A DNA stretch of 64,000 nucleotides from Fictibacillus enclensis (GCF_001457035.1 NZ_KQ758618.1:558001-622000), one strand, 5' to 3'; positions 34,341-42,874 are shown, numbered from the stretch's first letter. Numbers and translations: made by a program. The notes: generated by a model not told the origin, from the letters alone.

Positions 34341-34397
34341 GGCTATTTGAACCAATTACTATCCTGTTTTCATAGTAGCGTTCAAATAGCCTTTTTT
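34341..34397 (+). terminator. long hairpin terminator/attenuator between catechol dioxygenase and MFS genes
   Basis: GGCTATTTGAAC (34341-34352) pairs with GTTCAAATAGCC (34380-34391), with ACTAT/ATAGT in the interior, then six T. Only 40 bases separate it from the MFS start codon, leaving no room for a separate promoter. Confidence 0.82.
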
Positions 34398-34437
34398 TGT
34401 TCAGAACGGAGTTTAATAAAAAACAAGGAGTAAGATC

Positions 34438-35802
34438 ATGCGAAAAATTGTTGCGCTTGATGTTGTTGCTGCCAGTAAGTTTAACCGCTTTCATTTGCTT
34501 GTTTTTATCTGGTGCTTTTATGCGATCGCCTTTGATGGATATGACATTGCCATGTATGGTGTGGGGCTTCCATGGATGATGAAAGAATGGGGGCTGTCCC
34601 CGATCCAGGCAGGTGCTGTAGGAAGCTATTCATTGTTTGGCATGCTTCTCGGCGCACTTGTCCTTGGGCCAGTCGCAGACAAGTACGGACGAAAAAATGT
34701 CATAGTCCTTTGCATGCTGCTGTTTAGTGTTTTTACACTGGGAGCTGGAATGGCACCGAATCTCATGGTATTTGGTGTGATGCGGTTTATCGCCGCAATC
34801 GGCATGGGCGGCCTGATGCCTAATGTCATTTCACTAATGACCGAGTACTCTCCGAAAAAGAGGCGTGCCATCATTGTCGCGTCCATGTATATCGGCTATT
34901 CGCTTGGAGGCATTCTGGCCTCGCTCACAGGAATGTATTTGATCAGTGATGCCAACTGGAGGATTTTGTACTATATCGGGATCATTCCGTTACTGACACT
35001 TCCGTTTTTCATCAAGCAATTTCCGGAGTCGCTGTCCTACTATCTGGCAAGAAACCGGATTGGTGATGTTGTGCGCATTCTGAATCAAGTAGATCCTGCA
35101 GGAGAATACAAAGAGTATGACGATTATATGCAAAAAGATACACAGGAGGGTATCAAAGGGTCACCGGTGAAAAAACTGTTTAACCAGAATCGTGCATTCA
35201 GCACAGCCGCCATATGGACAGCCGTTTTCTGCACGCTGATGATGGCATATGGCCTGAATACATGGCTTCCTAAAATGATGCAAGAGTTCGGCTTCAGCAT
35301 TTCGTCCAGCATGTCCTTTAACCTCATTCTTTGTCTTGGGCAAATCGCCGGTTCCATTGGGGGAGGATATTTTGCCGGAAAGATTGGCCACCGAAATGTA
35401 CTCGTTTCACTGTTTGTTCTTGGCGCCGTCACGTTTATTGCCTTGAGCATGGCCAGCAATGTAACTTTTGTCTATTTCCTTGTTTTCCTTGGCGGCGCCT
35501 GCACAGTAGGAGCCATGAACCTTGGAAATCCGTATATTACAGAATACTATCCGCGTGAAATCCGGGCGACTGGAATTGGATACGCACAGGCGGCTGGACG
35601 GGTCGGTTCCATCCTGGCACCCACACTCATTGCTCTAATTATGGCAGCCGGTGCAGGTTCAAAAATGGTATTCGGCTTGTTTGCCATTCCTAGCCTGATT
35701 GCCGCCGTCGGTTACCTCCTTGTTCGCGAAAAATATGGTTCGTTTGACAAGGCTGAGGTAGAGCCAGAGCCAGAAAGAGCAAGAAAAACCGTGTCCGTTT
35801 AA
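34438..35802 (+). CDS. aromatic acid:H+ symporter, MFS (AAHS family)
   Basis: The product has 454 residues with about 12 membrane segments; the ATG follows AAGGAGTAAGATC. DGYDIAMYGVGLP in TM1 (the Asp required in PcaK/BenK-type carriers), GPVADKYGRKNVIV between TM2 and TM3, MRFIAAIGMGGLMPNVISL in TM4 and a long central loop match AAHS carriers, which import benzoate-like acids with protons. The likely cargo is the acid decarboxylated by the UbiD enzyme. It is translated behind a terminator-like hairpin. Confidence 0.88.
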   Translation: MRKIVALDVVAASKFNRFHLLVFIWCFYAIAFDGYDIAMYGVGLPWMMKEWGLSPIQAGAVGSYSLFGMLLGALVLGPVADKYGRKNVIVLCMLLFSVFTLGAGMAPNLMVFGVMRFIAAIGMGGLMPNVISLMTEYSPKKRRAIIVASMYIGYSLGGILASLTGMYLISDANWRILYYIGIIPLLTLPFFIKQFPESLSYYLARNRIGDVVRILNQVDPAGEYKEYDDYMQKDTQEGIKGSPVKKLFNQNRAFSTAAIWTAVFCTLMMAYGLNTWLPKMMQEFGFSISSSMSFNLILCLGQIAGSIGGGYFAGKIGHRNVLVSLFVLGAVTFIALSMASNVTFVYFLVFLGGACTVGAMNLGNPYITEYYPREIRATGIGYAQAAGRVGSILAPTLIALIMAAGAGSKMVFGLFAIPSLIAAVGYLLVREKYGSFDKAEVEPEPERARKTVSV

Positions 35803-35805
35803 GTT

Positions 35806-35847
35806 GAAAAAAACCTCTCTTTAGATATTTTCTAGAGAGAGGTTTTT
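35806..35847 (+). terminator. terminator after aromatic carrier gene
   Basis: AAAAACCTCTCT and AGAGAGAGGTTTTT flank a loop of about 14 nt. Confidence 0.88.
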
Positions 35848-35941
35848 ATGTTTGTTTTCTATTTGTTAGAAATAATGCGATAAAAAGGAAAAGAGATTAG
35901 GTATTTACAGTATGATAGGAATAAGAGAGGGGAGAAAGACA

Positions 35942-36229
35942 TTGATTTTAGCACTTTTCATCTTTTATTTTATATTTATAATCAGTCTGGCAACCGGATT
36001 CACTATACGCAGGCGGATAAGAAGAATGATCGTCAGCATTCTTCTTATGCTGTATGCCGTGTTTATGTATCCCTGGCTGGTTCCCATGATAGGAGAGTGG
36101 AAGGGCCTGGATGGAGTGGCAAGCCTGATGCTCGGTCATTTCTTATTGTTAATTGGAGCTATTATTCTTTTTATTGCAAGCCTTTTTACCGAAAAAGAAG
36201 TGAAAAAGGCAGACAGGTTAGAGAATTAG
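35942..36229 (+). CDS. small membrane protein, unknown function
   Basis: The product has 95 residues from TTG 35942, chosen because GAGGGGAGAAAGACA precedes it; the ATG at 35912 has no site. Three hydrophobic segments: about 2-18 (ILALFIFYFIFIISLA), 29-48 and 60-80, with a charged KEVKKADRLEN tail. I do not recognise the family. Convergent HAD dehalogenase lies beyond a tandem-repeat spacer. Confidence 0.6.
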   Translation: MILALFIFYFIFIISLATGFTIRRRIRRMIVSILLMLYAVFMYPWLVPMIGEWKGLDGVASLMLGHFLLLIGAIILFIASLFTEKEVKKADRLEN

Positions 36230-36286
36230 TTCATTTTAAGGCAGTTTCCAGACTGGGATCTTTTAAAAATTGCCTTCCCAGATCAC

Positions 36287-36391
36287 TTACTGTCCACTTT
36301 TGATAAATTACTGGCCGAAATTAAATATTTACTGTCCCCTTTTAAACTTTTACTGGCGGCTTTCGAGAATTTACTGTCCGGGCTTACCAGT
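36287..36391. repeat. five tandem 21-bp units (TTACTG core)
   Basis: Cores TTACTGTCC, TTACTGGCC, TTACTGTCC, TTACTGGCG and TTACTGTCC begin at 36287, 36308, 36329, 36350 and 36371, exactly 21 bp apart. The 12 bases after each core vary and are AT-rich. T and G alternate at position 7, so there is a 42-bp super-period. It lies between two convergent genes. Confidence 0.85.
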
Positions 36392-36397
36392 CTCCTA

Positions 36398-37063
36398 TCA
36401 GGAATTCCACTCCAGAATTCCATTCAAGTCTGTGTATATCGCATCAGGAATAAGGTTCAATTCTTCCACAGGCAGGTCATTTCGGTTAATCCAGGCCGTT
36501 TGAAGACCAAAGTTCTTGGCCCCTGAAATGTCCCAGCCATTGGATGACATGAACAGGACTTCTTCCCGTTTCACGTTCAGTGTTTTTAATACGTGATAAT
36601 AGGAAGCAGGGGTCGGCTTATACTGTTTGATCTCATCAATGCTGATTACAAAATCAAAGAGGTTTGTTAATCCTGACTGGTGAACCAAAGGATCAAGCAT
36701 GTCATGGGAACCGTTGGAAAAAATCGCAAGCGTTTTATCGCTTAACTGGGACAGGACGCTTTCGGTCTCAGGGTAATGAGTAAGTTTTAAATAGGCATCC
36801 ATCAATTCCTTTTCGATTTGTTCACTGCGCTCTCCTTGATTCTTTTTGATCGCATATCTCAATGCATCCCGCGTGACGGTTGAGAAGGTCTCGTAATTCC
36901 CCATCAACTGCCGCAGATTGGAATACTCGATCTGCTTTTTTCTCCAGTCCTGGCTGATCTGCGCTCCCTTTTCCGGAAAAAATTCCTCGCATTTTTCCTT
37001 CACGGAATGAACGTCAAACAACGTGCCATATACGTCGAATACAAAAGCTTTAATTGAATTCAT
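36398..37063 (-). CDS. haloacid dehalogenase type II (HAD superfamily)
   Basis: The product has 221 residues, the usual length. Motif I FVFDVYGTLFDVHSV with nucleophile Asp, motif II LAIFSNGSHDML, Lys in IKQYKPTPASYYH, and motif IV VLFMSSNGWDISGAKNFG are those of L-2-haloacid dehalogenases. SSNGWD is characteristic of type II dehalogenases against generic phosphatases. Such enzymes hydrolyse 2-haloacids in the cytoplasm, though many family members have other substrates. The ATG follows CAGGAGGAAAAAATAA. Confidence 0.85.
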   Translation of the reverse strand: MNSIKAFVFDVYGTLFDVHSVKEKCEEFFPEKGAQISQDWRKKQIEYSNLRQLMGNYETFSTVTRDALRYAIKKNQGERSEQIEKELMDAYLKLTHYPETESVLSQLSDKTLAIFSNGSHDMLDPLVHQSGLTNLFDFVISIDEIKQYKPTPASYYHVLKTLNVKREEVLFMSSNGWDISGAKNFGLQTAWINRNDLPVEELNLIPDAIYTDLNGILEWNS

Positions 37064-37255
37064 TTATTTTTTCCTCCTGAACGTGCATTTTCTCTTCCTT
37101 ACGTTGTTCCCCATATAAGGAAAAACAACCATTAGCAGTACAACTATCTAATTGTTTTTAGTAAGTAGATATGGTTTAATTAGCTTATTGATTTAAATTC
37201 TTTGATTAAAAAATAGATTTCTTACAATAACAGCGAATTGAGAGGATGTTCATAT

Positions 37256-38134
37256 ATGTCAGTTTCATCTTCAACAAATATTTTTCAGAGAGATGTAAAG
37301 GATCATTGGTATGTGAATTATGAAGAGGTGGATTTGCCGGCAATACAAAAGGGATGGGTGTTGCCGCCGGGCCGCTGGTACGATTTTGACCCGTTTATTT
37401 TAATGGCAGAGGACTGGTTTAAGCGGGGAACGTTCTCGGACCATCCGCACCGGGGGTTCCAAACCATCACGTATGTCATCGATGGAAGACTCGAACACAT
37501 TGATAATGCAGGAGGACGGGATATTCTTGAGCCCGGTGACGTCCAGTACATGAACGCCGGATGGGCGGCTCGGCATGCCGAGGAAGGGGTAGATGATGAT
37601 ATTGCACATACGCTTCAACTATGGCTCAACCTGCCGAAAACGCTAAAACACACCGAAACCTCTTATCAGAATGTTTATGCCGAAGATGCACCGTCTGTTT
37701 CTATTGAAGGAGGCCGTGTAAAAGTGTTCGCGGGTGAAACAGCAGGTGTAAATGGCCCGCTAAATTCGATGGTTCCCATTACATTAGCAGAAATCTCATT
37801 AAACCAAGGAGCAGAATATGTTCACACCCTGCCGGAGAACCACAACGCCTTTGTGTATGTTTTGTCAGGAGATGTAGAGCTAGGTGACTCTCGTGTTTCG
37901 TTAAAAAAACATGGTGTTGCCACGTTAACTTTTGATAATGAGGGAAATGAAAAGAATAACAGTGGGCTAAAGATAAAATCCAATAGCCGACGTACACGGC
38001 TGCTCGTATATTCAGGAGCACCGATTAACGAAGAGGTGGTTCCGTACGGGCCATTTGTGATGAATACAATGGAAGAAATCAAACAGGCATATAGAGATTT
38101 TCGTGATGGCAAGTTTGGACCGCCTGCCATTTAA
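37256..38134 (+). CDS. pirin-family cupin protein
   Basis: The product has 292 residues, ATG 37256 after GAGAGGATGTTCATAT. Pirin signatures: FDPFILMAEDWFKRGTFSDH, PHRGFQTITYVIDGRLEHID and GDVQYMNAGWAARHAE, which supply the His and Glu metal ligands of the N-terminal cupin; a second cupin follows (SMVPITLAEISLNQGAEYVH, NHNAFVYVLSGDVELG). Members act as quercetin 2,3-dioxygenases or redox/metal-sensing regulators. MurB is encoded 17 bases downstream. A specific role is not assigned. Confidence 0.87.
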   Translation: MSVSSSTNIFQRDVKDHWYVNYEEVDLPAIQKGWVLPPGRWYDFDPFILMAEDWFKRGTFSDHPHRGFQTITYVIDGRLEHIDNAGGRDILEPGDVQYMNAGWAARHAEEGVDDDIAHTLQLWLNLPKTLKHTETSYQNVYAEDAPSVSIEGGRVKVFAGETAGVNGPLNSMVPITLAEISLNQGAEYVHTLPENHNAFVYVLSGDVELGDSRVSLKKHGVATLTFDNEGNEKNNSGLKIKSNSRRTRLLVYSGAPINEEVVPYGPFVMNTMEEIKQAYRDFRDGKFGPPAI

Positions 38135-38151
38135 CAGGAGGAAAGGACAGC

Positions 38152-39081
38152 ATGAGACAATATTCTAAAATTAAAGCGAGACTGCAGGAAGTTTTGCCGC
38201 CGGAGGATCGTATCTTTTTTGAACCGATCAAGAAACATACGTATACCAAACTTGGTGGGGAAGCTGACATTTTTGTTACTCCTACCACAATCGGGCAGCT
38301 TAAAGAGATCATGCAAATCGCTAAAGAATATCAGACACCGGTAACTGTCATGGGAAATGGATCCAACCTGATCATTAAGGACAATGGCCTGCAGGGGCTG
38401 ACCATCAATCTGGAGCATATGAACGAAATCAGTACACTTCACCAATCCATTTACGCCCAGGCAGGAGCGGGGCTCATTGATGTATCCCGCAAGGCGCTTG
38501 AAATGAAATTATCCGGGCTGGAGTTCGCCTGCGGAATTCCCGGGACCATCGGCGGCGCACTGTACATGAATGCCGGCGCGTACGGCGGACAAGTTTCCGA
38601 TGTCTTGATAAGAGCACTGGTCATGAATACAGAAGGCGATTTGCTGACCTTGAGCAAGGACGAGCTGAACATGGGGTACAGAAAAAGTCTAATCGCAACC
38701 GGAGACTACATTGTGCTGGAAGCCGAATTTGGACTTGAGGCAGGAATATATGAAAAGATAAAAGAAAAAATGGATCATTTCACCCACCTCAGGGAAAGTA
38801 AACAGCCCCTTGAATATCCATCTTGCGGAAGTGTGTTCAAGCGGCCGGAGGGGCATTATACAGGCAAGCTAATTCAGGATTGCGGTCTTCAAGGCTTCCG
38901 GATCGGCGGAGCGCAGATTTCTACCAAGCACGCGGGATTTATCGTAAATGTTGGCGGAGCGACCGCAAAAGATTACACCGACTTAATCAGGATCATTCAA
39001 AAAACGGTGAAACGAAAATTTGGCGTTGACCTGGAAACCGAAGTGATTATCAGGGGCAGGGAGGATCAGGAGGTTTCATGA
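38152..39081 (+). CDS. murB: UDP-N-acetylenolpyruvoylglucosamine reductase
   Basis: The product has 309 residues, ATG after ACAGGAGGAAAGGACAGC. FAD-binding features: TYTKLGGEADIFVTPTT, VTVMGNGSNLIIKDNGLQG, ACGIPGTIGGALYMNAGAYG. The catalytic core includes YPSCGSVFKRPEGHYTGKLI with the active-site Ser, and a C-terminal Glu in DLETEVIIRG. It reduces UDP-GlcNAc-enolpyruvate to UDP-MurNAc in peptidoglycan synthesis. It lies beside pirin rather than in the division cluster, so it may be one of two copies, as in several Bacillus species. Confidence 0.92.
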   Translation: MRQYSKIKARLQEVLPPEDRIFFEPIKKHTYTKLGGEADIFVTPTTIGQLKEIMQIAKEYQTPVTVMGNGSNLIIKDNGLQGLTINLEHMNEISTLHQSIYAQAGAGLIDVSRKALEMKLSGLEFACGIPGTIGGALYMNAGAYGGQVSDVLIRALVMNTEGDLLTLSKDELNMGYRKSLIATGDYIVLEAEFGLEAGIYEKIKEKMDHFTHLRESKQPLEYPSCGSVFKRPEGHYTGKLIQDCGLQGFRIGGAQISTKHAGFIVNVGGATAKDYTDLIRIIQKTVKRKFGVDLETEVIIRGREDQEVS

Positions 39082-39106
39082 TTTTACTCAATTACTAAAA
39101 AATGCT

Positions 39107-39142
39107 AAAAACCCTTATGAACAGACCATTCATAGGGGTTTT
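39107..39142 (+). terminator. terminator after murB
   Basis: AAAACCC-ATGA stem with TCAT-GGGGTTTT and a T-rich tail. Confidence 0.75.
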
Positions 39143-39264
39143 CTTTTTAATTTTGGTGAGATATGTAGATATGAAAATTAATTCGTCTTATAAAAAAGGA
39201 ATTTGGTTGCGGATGACGAAATACATAATTAAGAAGTTCAAGATTATGTAAAGGGGGAGTTAGT

Positions 39265-39414
39265 ATGGTTAAAGATAAGGAAGCAATCAGGCAGGAGATT
39301 TCCCGGAAAGTGCAGGAGATTCAAAATAGTTCAGTTACGTTTGTTCATGTAGCTGACGTGCACGAAATCATCACTTTATACCAACAACTGAATCCCGAAT
39401 TGATCCAGAACTAA
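39265..39414 (+). CDS. small protein of unknown function (49 aa)
   Basis: A strong site AAGGGGGAGTTAGT precedes ATG 39265. The product begins MVKDKEAIRQEISRKVQEI and ends YQQLNPELIQN; it is amphipathic helical with no membrane segment. A terminator follows at 39485. I do not recognise a family. The good ribosome site and terminator support a real gene. Confidence 0.55.
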   Translation: MVKDKEAIRQEISRKVQEIQNSSVTFVHVADVHEIITLYQQLNPELIQN

Positions 39415-39484
39415 TGGTTTTAAAGGTAACCAATAAAGATAAATTATAAAAAGGGTTTGATATTTCTTTTTTCATCAAACATAA

Positions 39485-39519
39485 AGAGCACTGCGGATTT
39501 ATATTGCAGTGCTTTTTAT
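39485..39519 (+). terminator. terminator
   Basis: AGCACTGC with GCAGTGCT, loop of about 12, then TTTTTATT. Confidence 0.82.
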
Positions 39520-39604
39520 TATGGCTTCCAGTAATACAACACAATATACGCATATTATGGATATTGCTTTGATTCTATAATTTAAAGTAGGATAGGGGGC
39601 TGAT

Positions 39605-39748
39605 ATGGGAAAAAGAAGACAAACTTTAAACATAGTGATTAACCAATAGATGCAGCAGAAAGGCTGGAAGTACAGAGACCAGCTTGGTCCAAGTTTAATC
39701 TTCGAAAAAATAATCAACAATCAACCGTTTCGACTGTATAATACATAA
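39605..39748 (+). pseudogene. small ORF interrupted by in-frame TAG
   Basis: With the ribosome site TAGGGGGCTGAT, ATG 39605 starts MGKRRQTLNIVINQ, then TAG at 39647-39649, then directly ATG and MQQKGWKYRDQLGPSLIFEK... to TAA at 39746. Both parts are in the same frame, giving a 47-codon reading frame split by one amber codon. It is either a recently broken small gene or two tiny coupled ones. No family was recognised. Confidence 0.45.
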
Positions 39749-39833
39749 AGCTGTTTTTCATTTGGAATTCTCTGATATGTAACGTTTGAATTCAAACAGG
39801 CCAAACAACGTAAGAAGTAAGGCAGTATAAAAT

Positions 39834-39869
39834 AAAACTCAGTCTCTTAATCAAGAGACTGAGTTTTTT
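39834..39869. terminator. terminator
   Basis: AAAACTCAGTCTCTT and AAGAGACTGAGTTTTTT form a near-perfect 15-bp stem. Confidence 0.85.
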
Positions 39870-39931
39870 AGAGAAGGATTAATGTGCATTAAAAACCATC
39901 TCGCTGAGCAAGATGGTTAAAATTATGTATT

Positions 39932-39977
39932 TGGTCGAGACTAGCCGGATCGAACCGCTGACCTTTTGGCTGCCAGC
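39932..39977 (-). other. duplicated 3' segment of tRNA-Ala (putative att site)
   Basis: This 46-nt stretch matches the 3' part of the tRNA-Ala gene at 42913-42988, from the CCA end through the T arm to the anticodon loop, with two mismatches. It lies on the same strand, about 3 kb on the side where the tRNA 3' end points, as expected for the displaced 3' end left by integration at a tRNA gene. Confidence 0.75.
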
Positions 39978-40038
39978 GTAGGGAGGGAAGTTTCCTTTAC
40001 TTTTCCATAGTGCCTAGAAATGCCTTTATATCACGTTT

Positions 40039-40536
40039 TTAGGATATTTTTAGTGTATAAATGAACTGTAGTTTCCGATAGTTTTCTAGAGTATGTGACC
40101 ACCATTTAGTGACCCTTTTTAATGAACGGTATAACGTTGCTTTCGATACCACTGTCATTTCAACAATTTCGGGTACTGTGTACTCTTTTGTTTTATATAG
40201 TTTTAACGCTCGTTCAATTTCCTTTTGTGGTATTGATGGACGACCCCCAATACGTCCATGTGCTCTGGCAGCCTTCACACCGGCTTGTGTCCGTTTTACT
40301 ACAATTATCGTTCTAATTCTGCTATAGAAGCCATGTTCGAAAGAAGAACTTTCCGACTAGTGTGGTAGTGTCTATACCATCTATGATGGATACTAAGTCA
40401 ATACCGTCTTTCTCGAAGCCGGCCGTTATTCTTAAACGTGGAACGACCAAGACGTTCCAGTTTGTATACGACTAATGTGTCACCTTTGCGCAGATTATCC
40501 AGGCACCGAGTTAACTCCGCAAACTCCTCTTCTTCA
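40039..40536 (-). pseudogene. serine recombinase (resolvase/invertase) remnant
   Basis: Read on the minus strand, EEFAELTRCLDNLRKGDTL leads to VVYKLERLGRSTFKN, then a frameshift, DGIDLVSIIDGIDTTT, stop codons, and finally GRIGGRPSIPQKEIERALK and the helix-turn-helix VPEIVEMTVVSKATLYRSLK. These are the Tn3-resolvase/Hin-type catalytic core and DNA-binding end. The N-terminus with the catalytic Ser is missing and at least two frame disruptions are present. It is part of the decayed element. Confidence 0.8.
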
Positions 40537-40636
40537 TGTTTATTTTACATTCCTTTTTTAATTTCTTCATATTAGAATGATATACTTCCGTTGTGTGATT
40601 AAACTTTTTTACAACTACGGGGGGATCATAGACGAC

Positions 40637-41962
40637 ATGAACAAAAAAATAGTTTTAACAGGTATTTTGACTTTTAGCTTTCTTTCAGCCGCATTCGCAT
40701 ATACTCACGATGCAGTGACCGAGGCAGCGACTTCTTCCACTCAGGTAAGCAATTCAAATCCCGTTGTCAAAGAACGGTTTTTAGTAAAAAATCCTCCAGA
40801 TGTAGGAAATGGGATAAAAGCAGGCATGGGTTCTTCACTCACTCATCTTCCAGGGGATCCCGATACTATTTTTTATACGACAGCTGACCGGGGCCCAAAT
40901 GGTGAAGTGGTCGTAAATGGTGAAAAAAGACGCACCTTCCCCGTGCCGACGTATACACCGAGGATTTATAAAATCAAAGTATCCAACGGTGAAGTGGAAA
41001 TCCTTAAAACGATCAAGCTAAAATTGCCAAAAGGCACAGACGAGATTACCGGTAATAACTACATTTCCGGTGTATCCAATCTGCCGGGACTTGATGAAAC
41101 GCCCTATGATGAAAAAGGAGAAAAACAATTGCCTTATGACCCTTATGGCCTGGACACAGAAGGACTCGCATACAGTCCGAAAGATGATACATTTTGGCTC
41201 AGCGACGAATATCGTCCGAGTCTTGTACAAGTAAAGCGGGACGGTACGATTTTACAGCGACTTCTTCCATCAGGCATGTCCAAGCAATATGAAAATGCTC
41301 CGAACATTCCAGTAAAGGATAGTTTACCTGCTGTATTTTCTAAACGAATTTCTAATAAAGGGTTTGAGGGAGTTACCATTTCCCCTGATGGAAAATGGAT
41401 GTTCGCTCTTACGCAAAGACCGCTTGGAAATCCTGATGTAGATACCAGTAACCGTTCGCGGGCACTCAGGATTCTTAAAATCAACCTGGAAACATTAAAA
41501 GTGGCTGAAGAATATGTTTATTTAACAGATGACGAAAAACAATATAATGATTTGAAACAATCGAACATTTATGTTTCTGATCTATATGCGAAGGATGACC
41601 ATACTCTCCTTGTCGATGAAAGGGACAGCTTTGGAGGAAGTGAATCTCAAGTAAAAAAAATTTATCAAATCGATCTTTCGGAAGCTACAAATATACAAGG
41701 TAAATATAATAGCCCGACCGGAACAACAAAAAGCTTAGAACAAATGACGGTGGATGAAATGGAGAAAGCCGGTATCGCTTTTCCAAAACAACGTTTAGTG
41801 GTTGATATGCTAAAACTAGGCTATCCGTTTGAAAAACTTGAAGGTTTAACCATGACCAACGACCATTCCTTAGCTGTGATGAATGATAATGACTTTAGCA
41901 TCACAAATTCTTCCCAAAATGGAACTCCAACTGAACTATGGAAGATTGGAATCAGTAATTAA
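40637..41962 (+). CDS. secreted esterase-like-activity-of-phytase protein
   Basis: The product has 441 residues; ATG 40637 follows ACGGGGGGATCATAGACG. A signal peptide covers about 1-30 (MNKKIVLTGILTFSFLSAAF). The rest has the calcium-propeller-like pattern of the phytase esterase-like family: GIKAGMGSSLTHLPGDPDTI, YTTADRGPNG, DPYGLDTEGLAYSPKDDTFW, SDEYRPSLVQV, NKGFEGVTISPDGKWM and a C-terminal KLEGLTMTNDHSLAVMNDND. It would be extracellular and bind phosphate esters or related substrates; the exact activity is unknown. It is the one intact gene inside the decayed element and has its own terminator. Confidence 0.82.
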   Translation: MNKKIVLTGILTFSFLSAAFAYTHDAVTEAATSSTQVSNSNPVVKERFLVKNPPDVGNGIKAGMGSSLTHLPGDPDTIFYTTADRGPNGEVVVNGEKRRTFPVPTYTPRIYKIKVSNGEVEILKTIKLKLPKGTDEITGNNYISGVSNLPGLDETPYDEKGEKQLPYDPYGLDTEGLAYSPKDDTFWLSDEYRPSLVQVKRDGTILQRLLPSGMSKQYENAPNIPVKDSLPAVFSKRISNKGFEGVTISPDGKWMFALTQRPLGNPDVDTSNRSRALRILKINLETLKVAEEYVYLTDDEKQYNDLKQSNIYVSDLYAKDDHTLLVDERDSFGGSESQVKKIYQIDLSEATNIQGKYNSPTGTTKSLEQMTVDEMEKAGIAFPKQRLVVDMLKLGYPFEKLEGLTMTNDHSLAVMNDNDFSITNSSQNGTPTELWKIGISN

Positions 41963-42301
41963 ACCAACTGCTTTGGTTCTTAAGACAGATGTATCATGTA
42001 CCAATAACAATAAAAAACTCGTAACTCATATAATGTTTGATTTTTATTGAAATTCTAATATGAAAAAGCCCAATTTCAACATTAGGATTGAGAACTTGGG
42101 CTTTTTTCGTTACTCCATAAAGCGAATTGAGGATATAACCTCTCAATGCCCCCCGTGAGGTACATCAGCGACAACAAGTGTAACTTAACCAAGGGGTTGG
42201 GTTAAGGATTTTAACATAAGGAGAACTGACAGCACAAAGTCGTTCTCCCTTTTATTTACTGTTTACAAGAACATACGTATGAGATAAAGGGAGTGGTTTC
42301 T
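41963..42301. other. non-coding stretch within the decayed element
   Basis: It holds the terminator at 42063-42107 and a second terminator-like hairpin (GGAGAAC...GTTCTCC then CTTTT) near 42222-42256. No gene is seen. Confidence 0.5.
42063..42107 (+). terminator. terminator after the phytase-esterase-like gene
   Basis: AAAAAGCCCAA and TTGGGCTTTTTT enclose a loop of about 22 nt. Confidence 0.85.
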
Positions 42302-42630
42302 TTGATCCGAGACCGTGGAAAGATGAAATGGCAAGGAATGTTCTTGCCAGAACACGTGAAGAGCTTGCGAGAATTTGATTGGAACAACAAAAGGAAATCG
42401 AAACCTGAGCAGGATCAGCAGCAACTGGAGCTGATGGAAAAAACAATCTGCGAAGGGATGGCAGAAAATTTAGCCTTGTGTTTTACCTATTTTAGTGATG
42501 GGAATTTTCATTTGTTGATCTGAAAGGTCCATTATGTAGATACCTTAGAAGAGATCTACGAATAGTGGATGTCCATGGGGAAATTGTTACAATAAAACTG
42601 GCTGAATTAGTGGATGTGATTATTAATTAA
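42302..42630 (+). pseudogene. YolD-like protein, broken by stop and frameshift
   Basis: From TTG 42302 (AAAGGGAGTGG upstream) the frame reads IRDRGKMKWQGMFLPEHVK, LREFDWNN and AENLALCFTYFSDG, the YolD-like family. A TGA at 42521-42523 interrupts the frame; KVHYVDTLEE continues in the same frame, then a shift leads to LRIVDVHGEIVTIKLAELVD ending at 42630. YolD proteins (about 110 residues) usually accompany Y-family polymerases of phage or plasmid origin. The protein is inactive here. Confidence 0.85.
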
Positions 42631-42714
42631 AAACGCCCACCGGGTAGAAGGCGCCAGATATAGGAGAAGCTTATAAAAAATGATCTCTACTAGAGAAGTC
42701 AGAGTCGAAGCCAA

Positions 42715-42798
42715 AGTGACAGTGACAATACGTATTCGCACGTATTACCAACCATGCAAGAGGAAGTGGCTCGAAAGCTTGATGAAATTCTCTTATAA
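42715..42798 (+). pseudogene. tyrosine integrase C-terminal remnant
   Basis: The frame reads SDNTYSHVLPTMQEEVARKL then DEILL and stop. TYSHVLPxMQxEAAxKL is the conserved C-terminus of phage-type tyrosine integrases, with the catalytic Tyr just before it in intact proteins. Only about 27 codons remain; the catalytic domain is gone. It lies about 115 bases from the 3' end of tRNA-Ala, the normal position for an integrase gene beside its attachment site. Confidence 0.8.
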
Positions 42799-42874
42799 GC
42801 GTTCGTGACCATATTGTGACCAGAGTGGGGATTTTTAAGGAAATGTTTAAATTTCGTACAGGAATTCAAAACAA

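Noticed and set aside
24680-35802. aromatic cluster acquired by recent transfer
   Set aside because: Codon usage and base composition look like the neighbours, no mobile genes or repeats bound the cluster, and gene overlaps suggest a settled operon. A phylogeny would be needed to decide.
36287-36391. CRISPR array
   Set aside because: Units are only 21 bp with 6-9 bp conserved cores and 12-bp AT-rich variable parts; no cas genes and no 24-37 bp repeats.
39932-39977. second functional tRNA-Ala gene
   Set aside because: Only the 3' 46 nt are present; the acceptor 5' strand, the D arm and half of the anticodon stem are missing.
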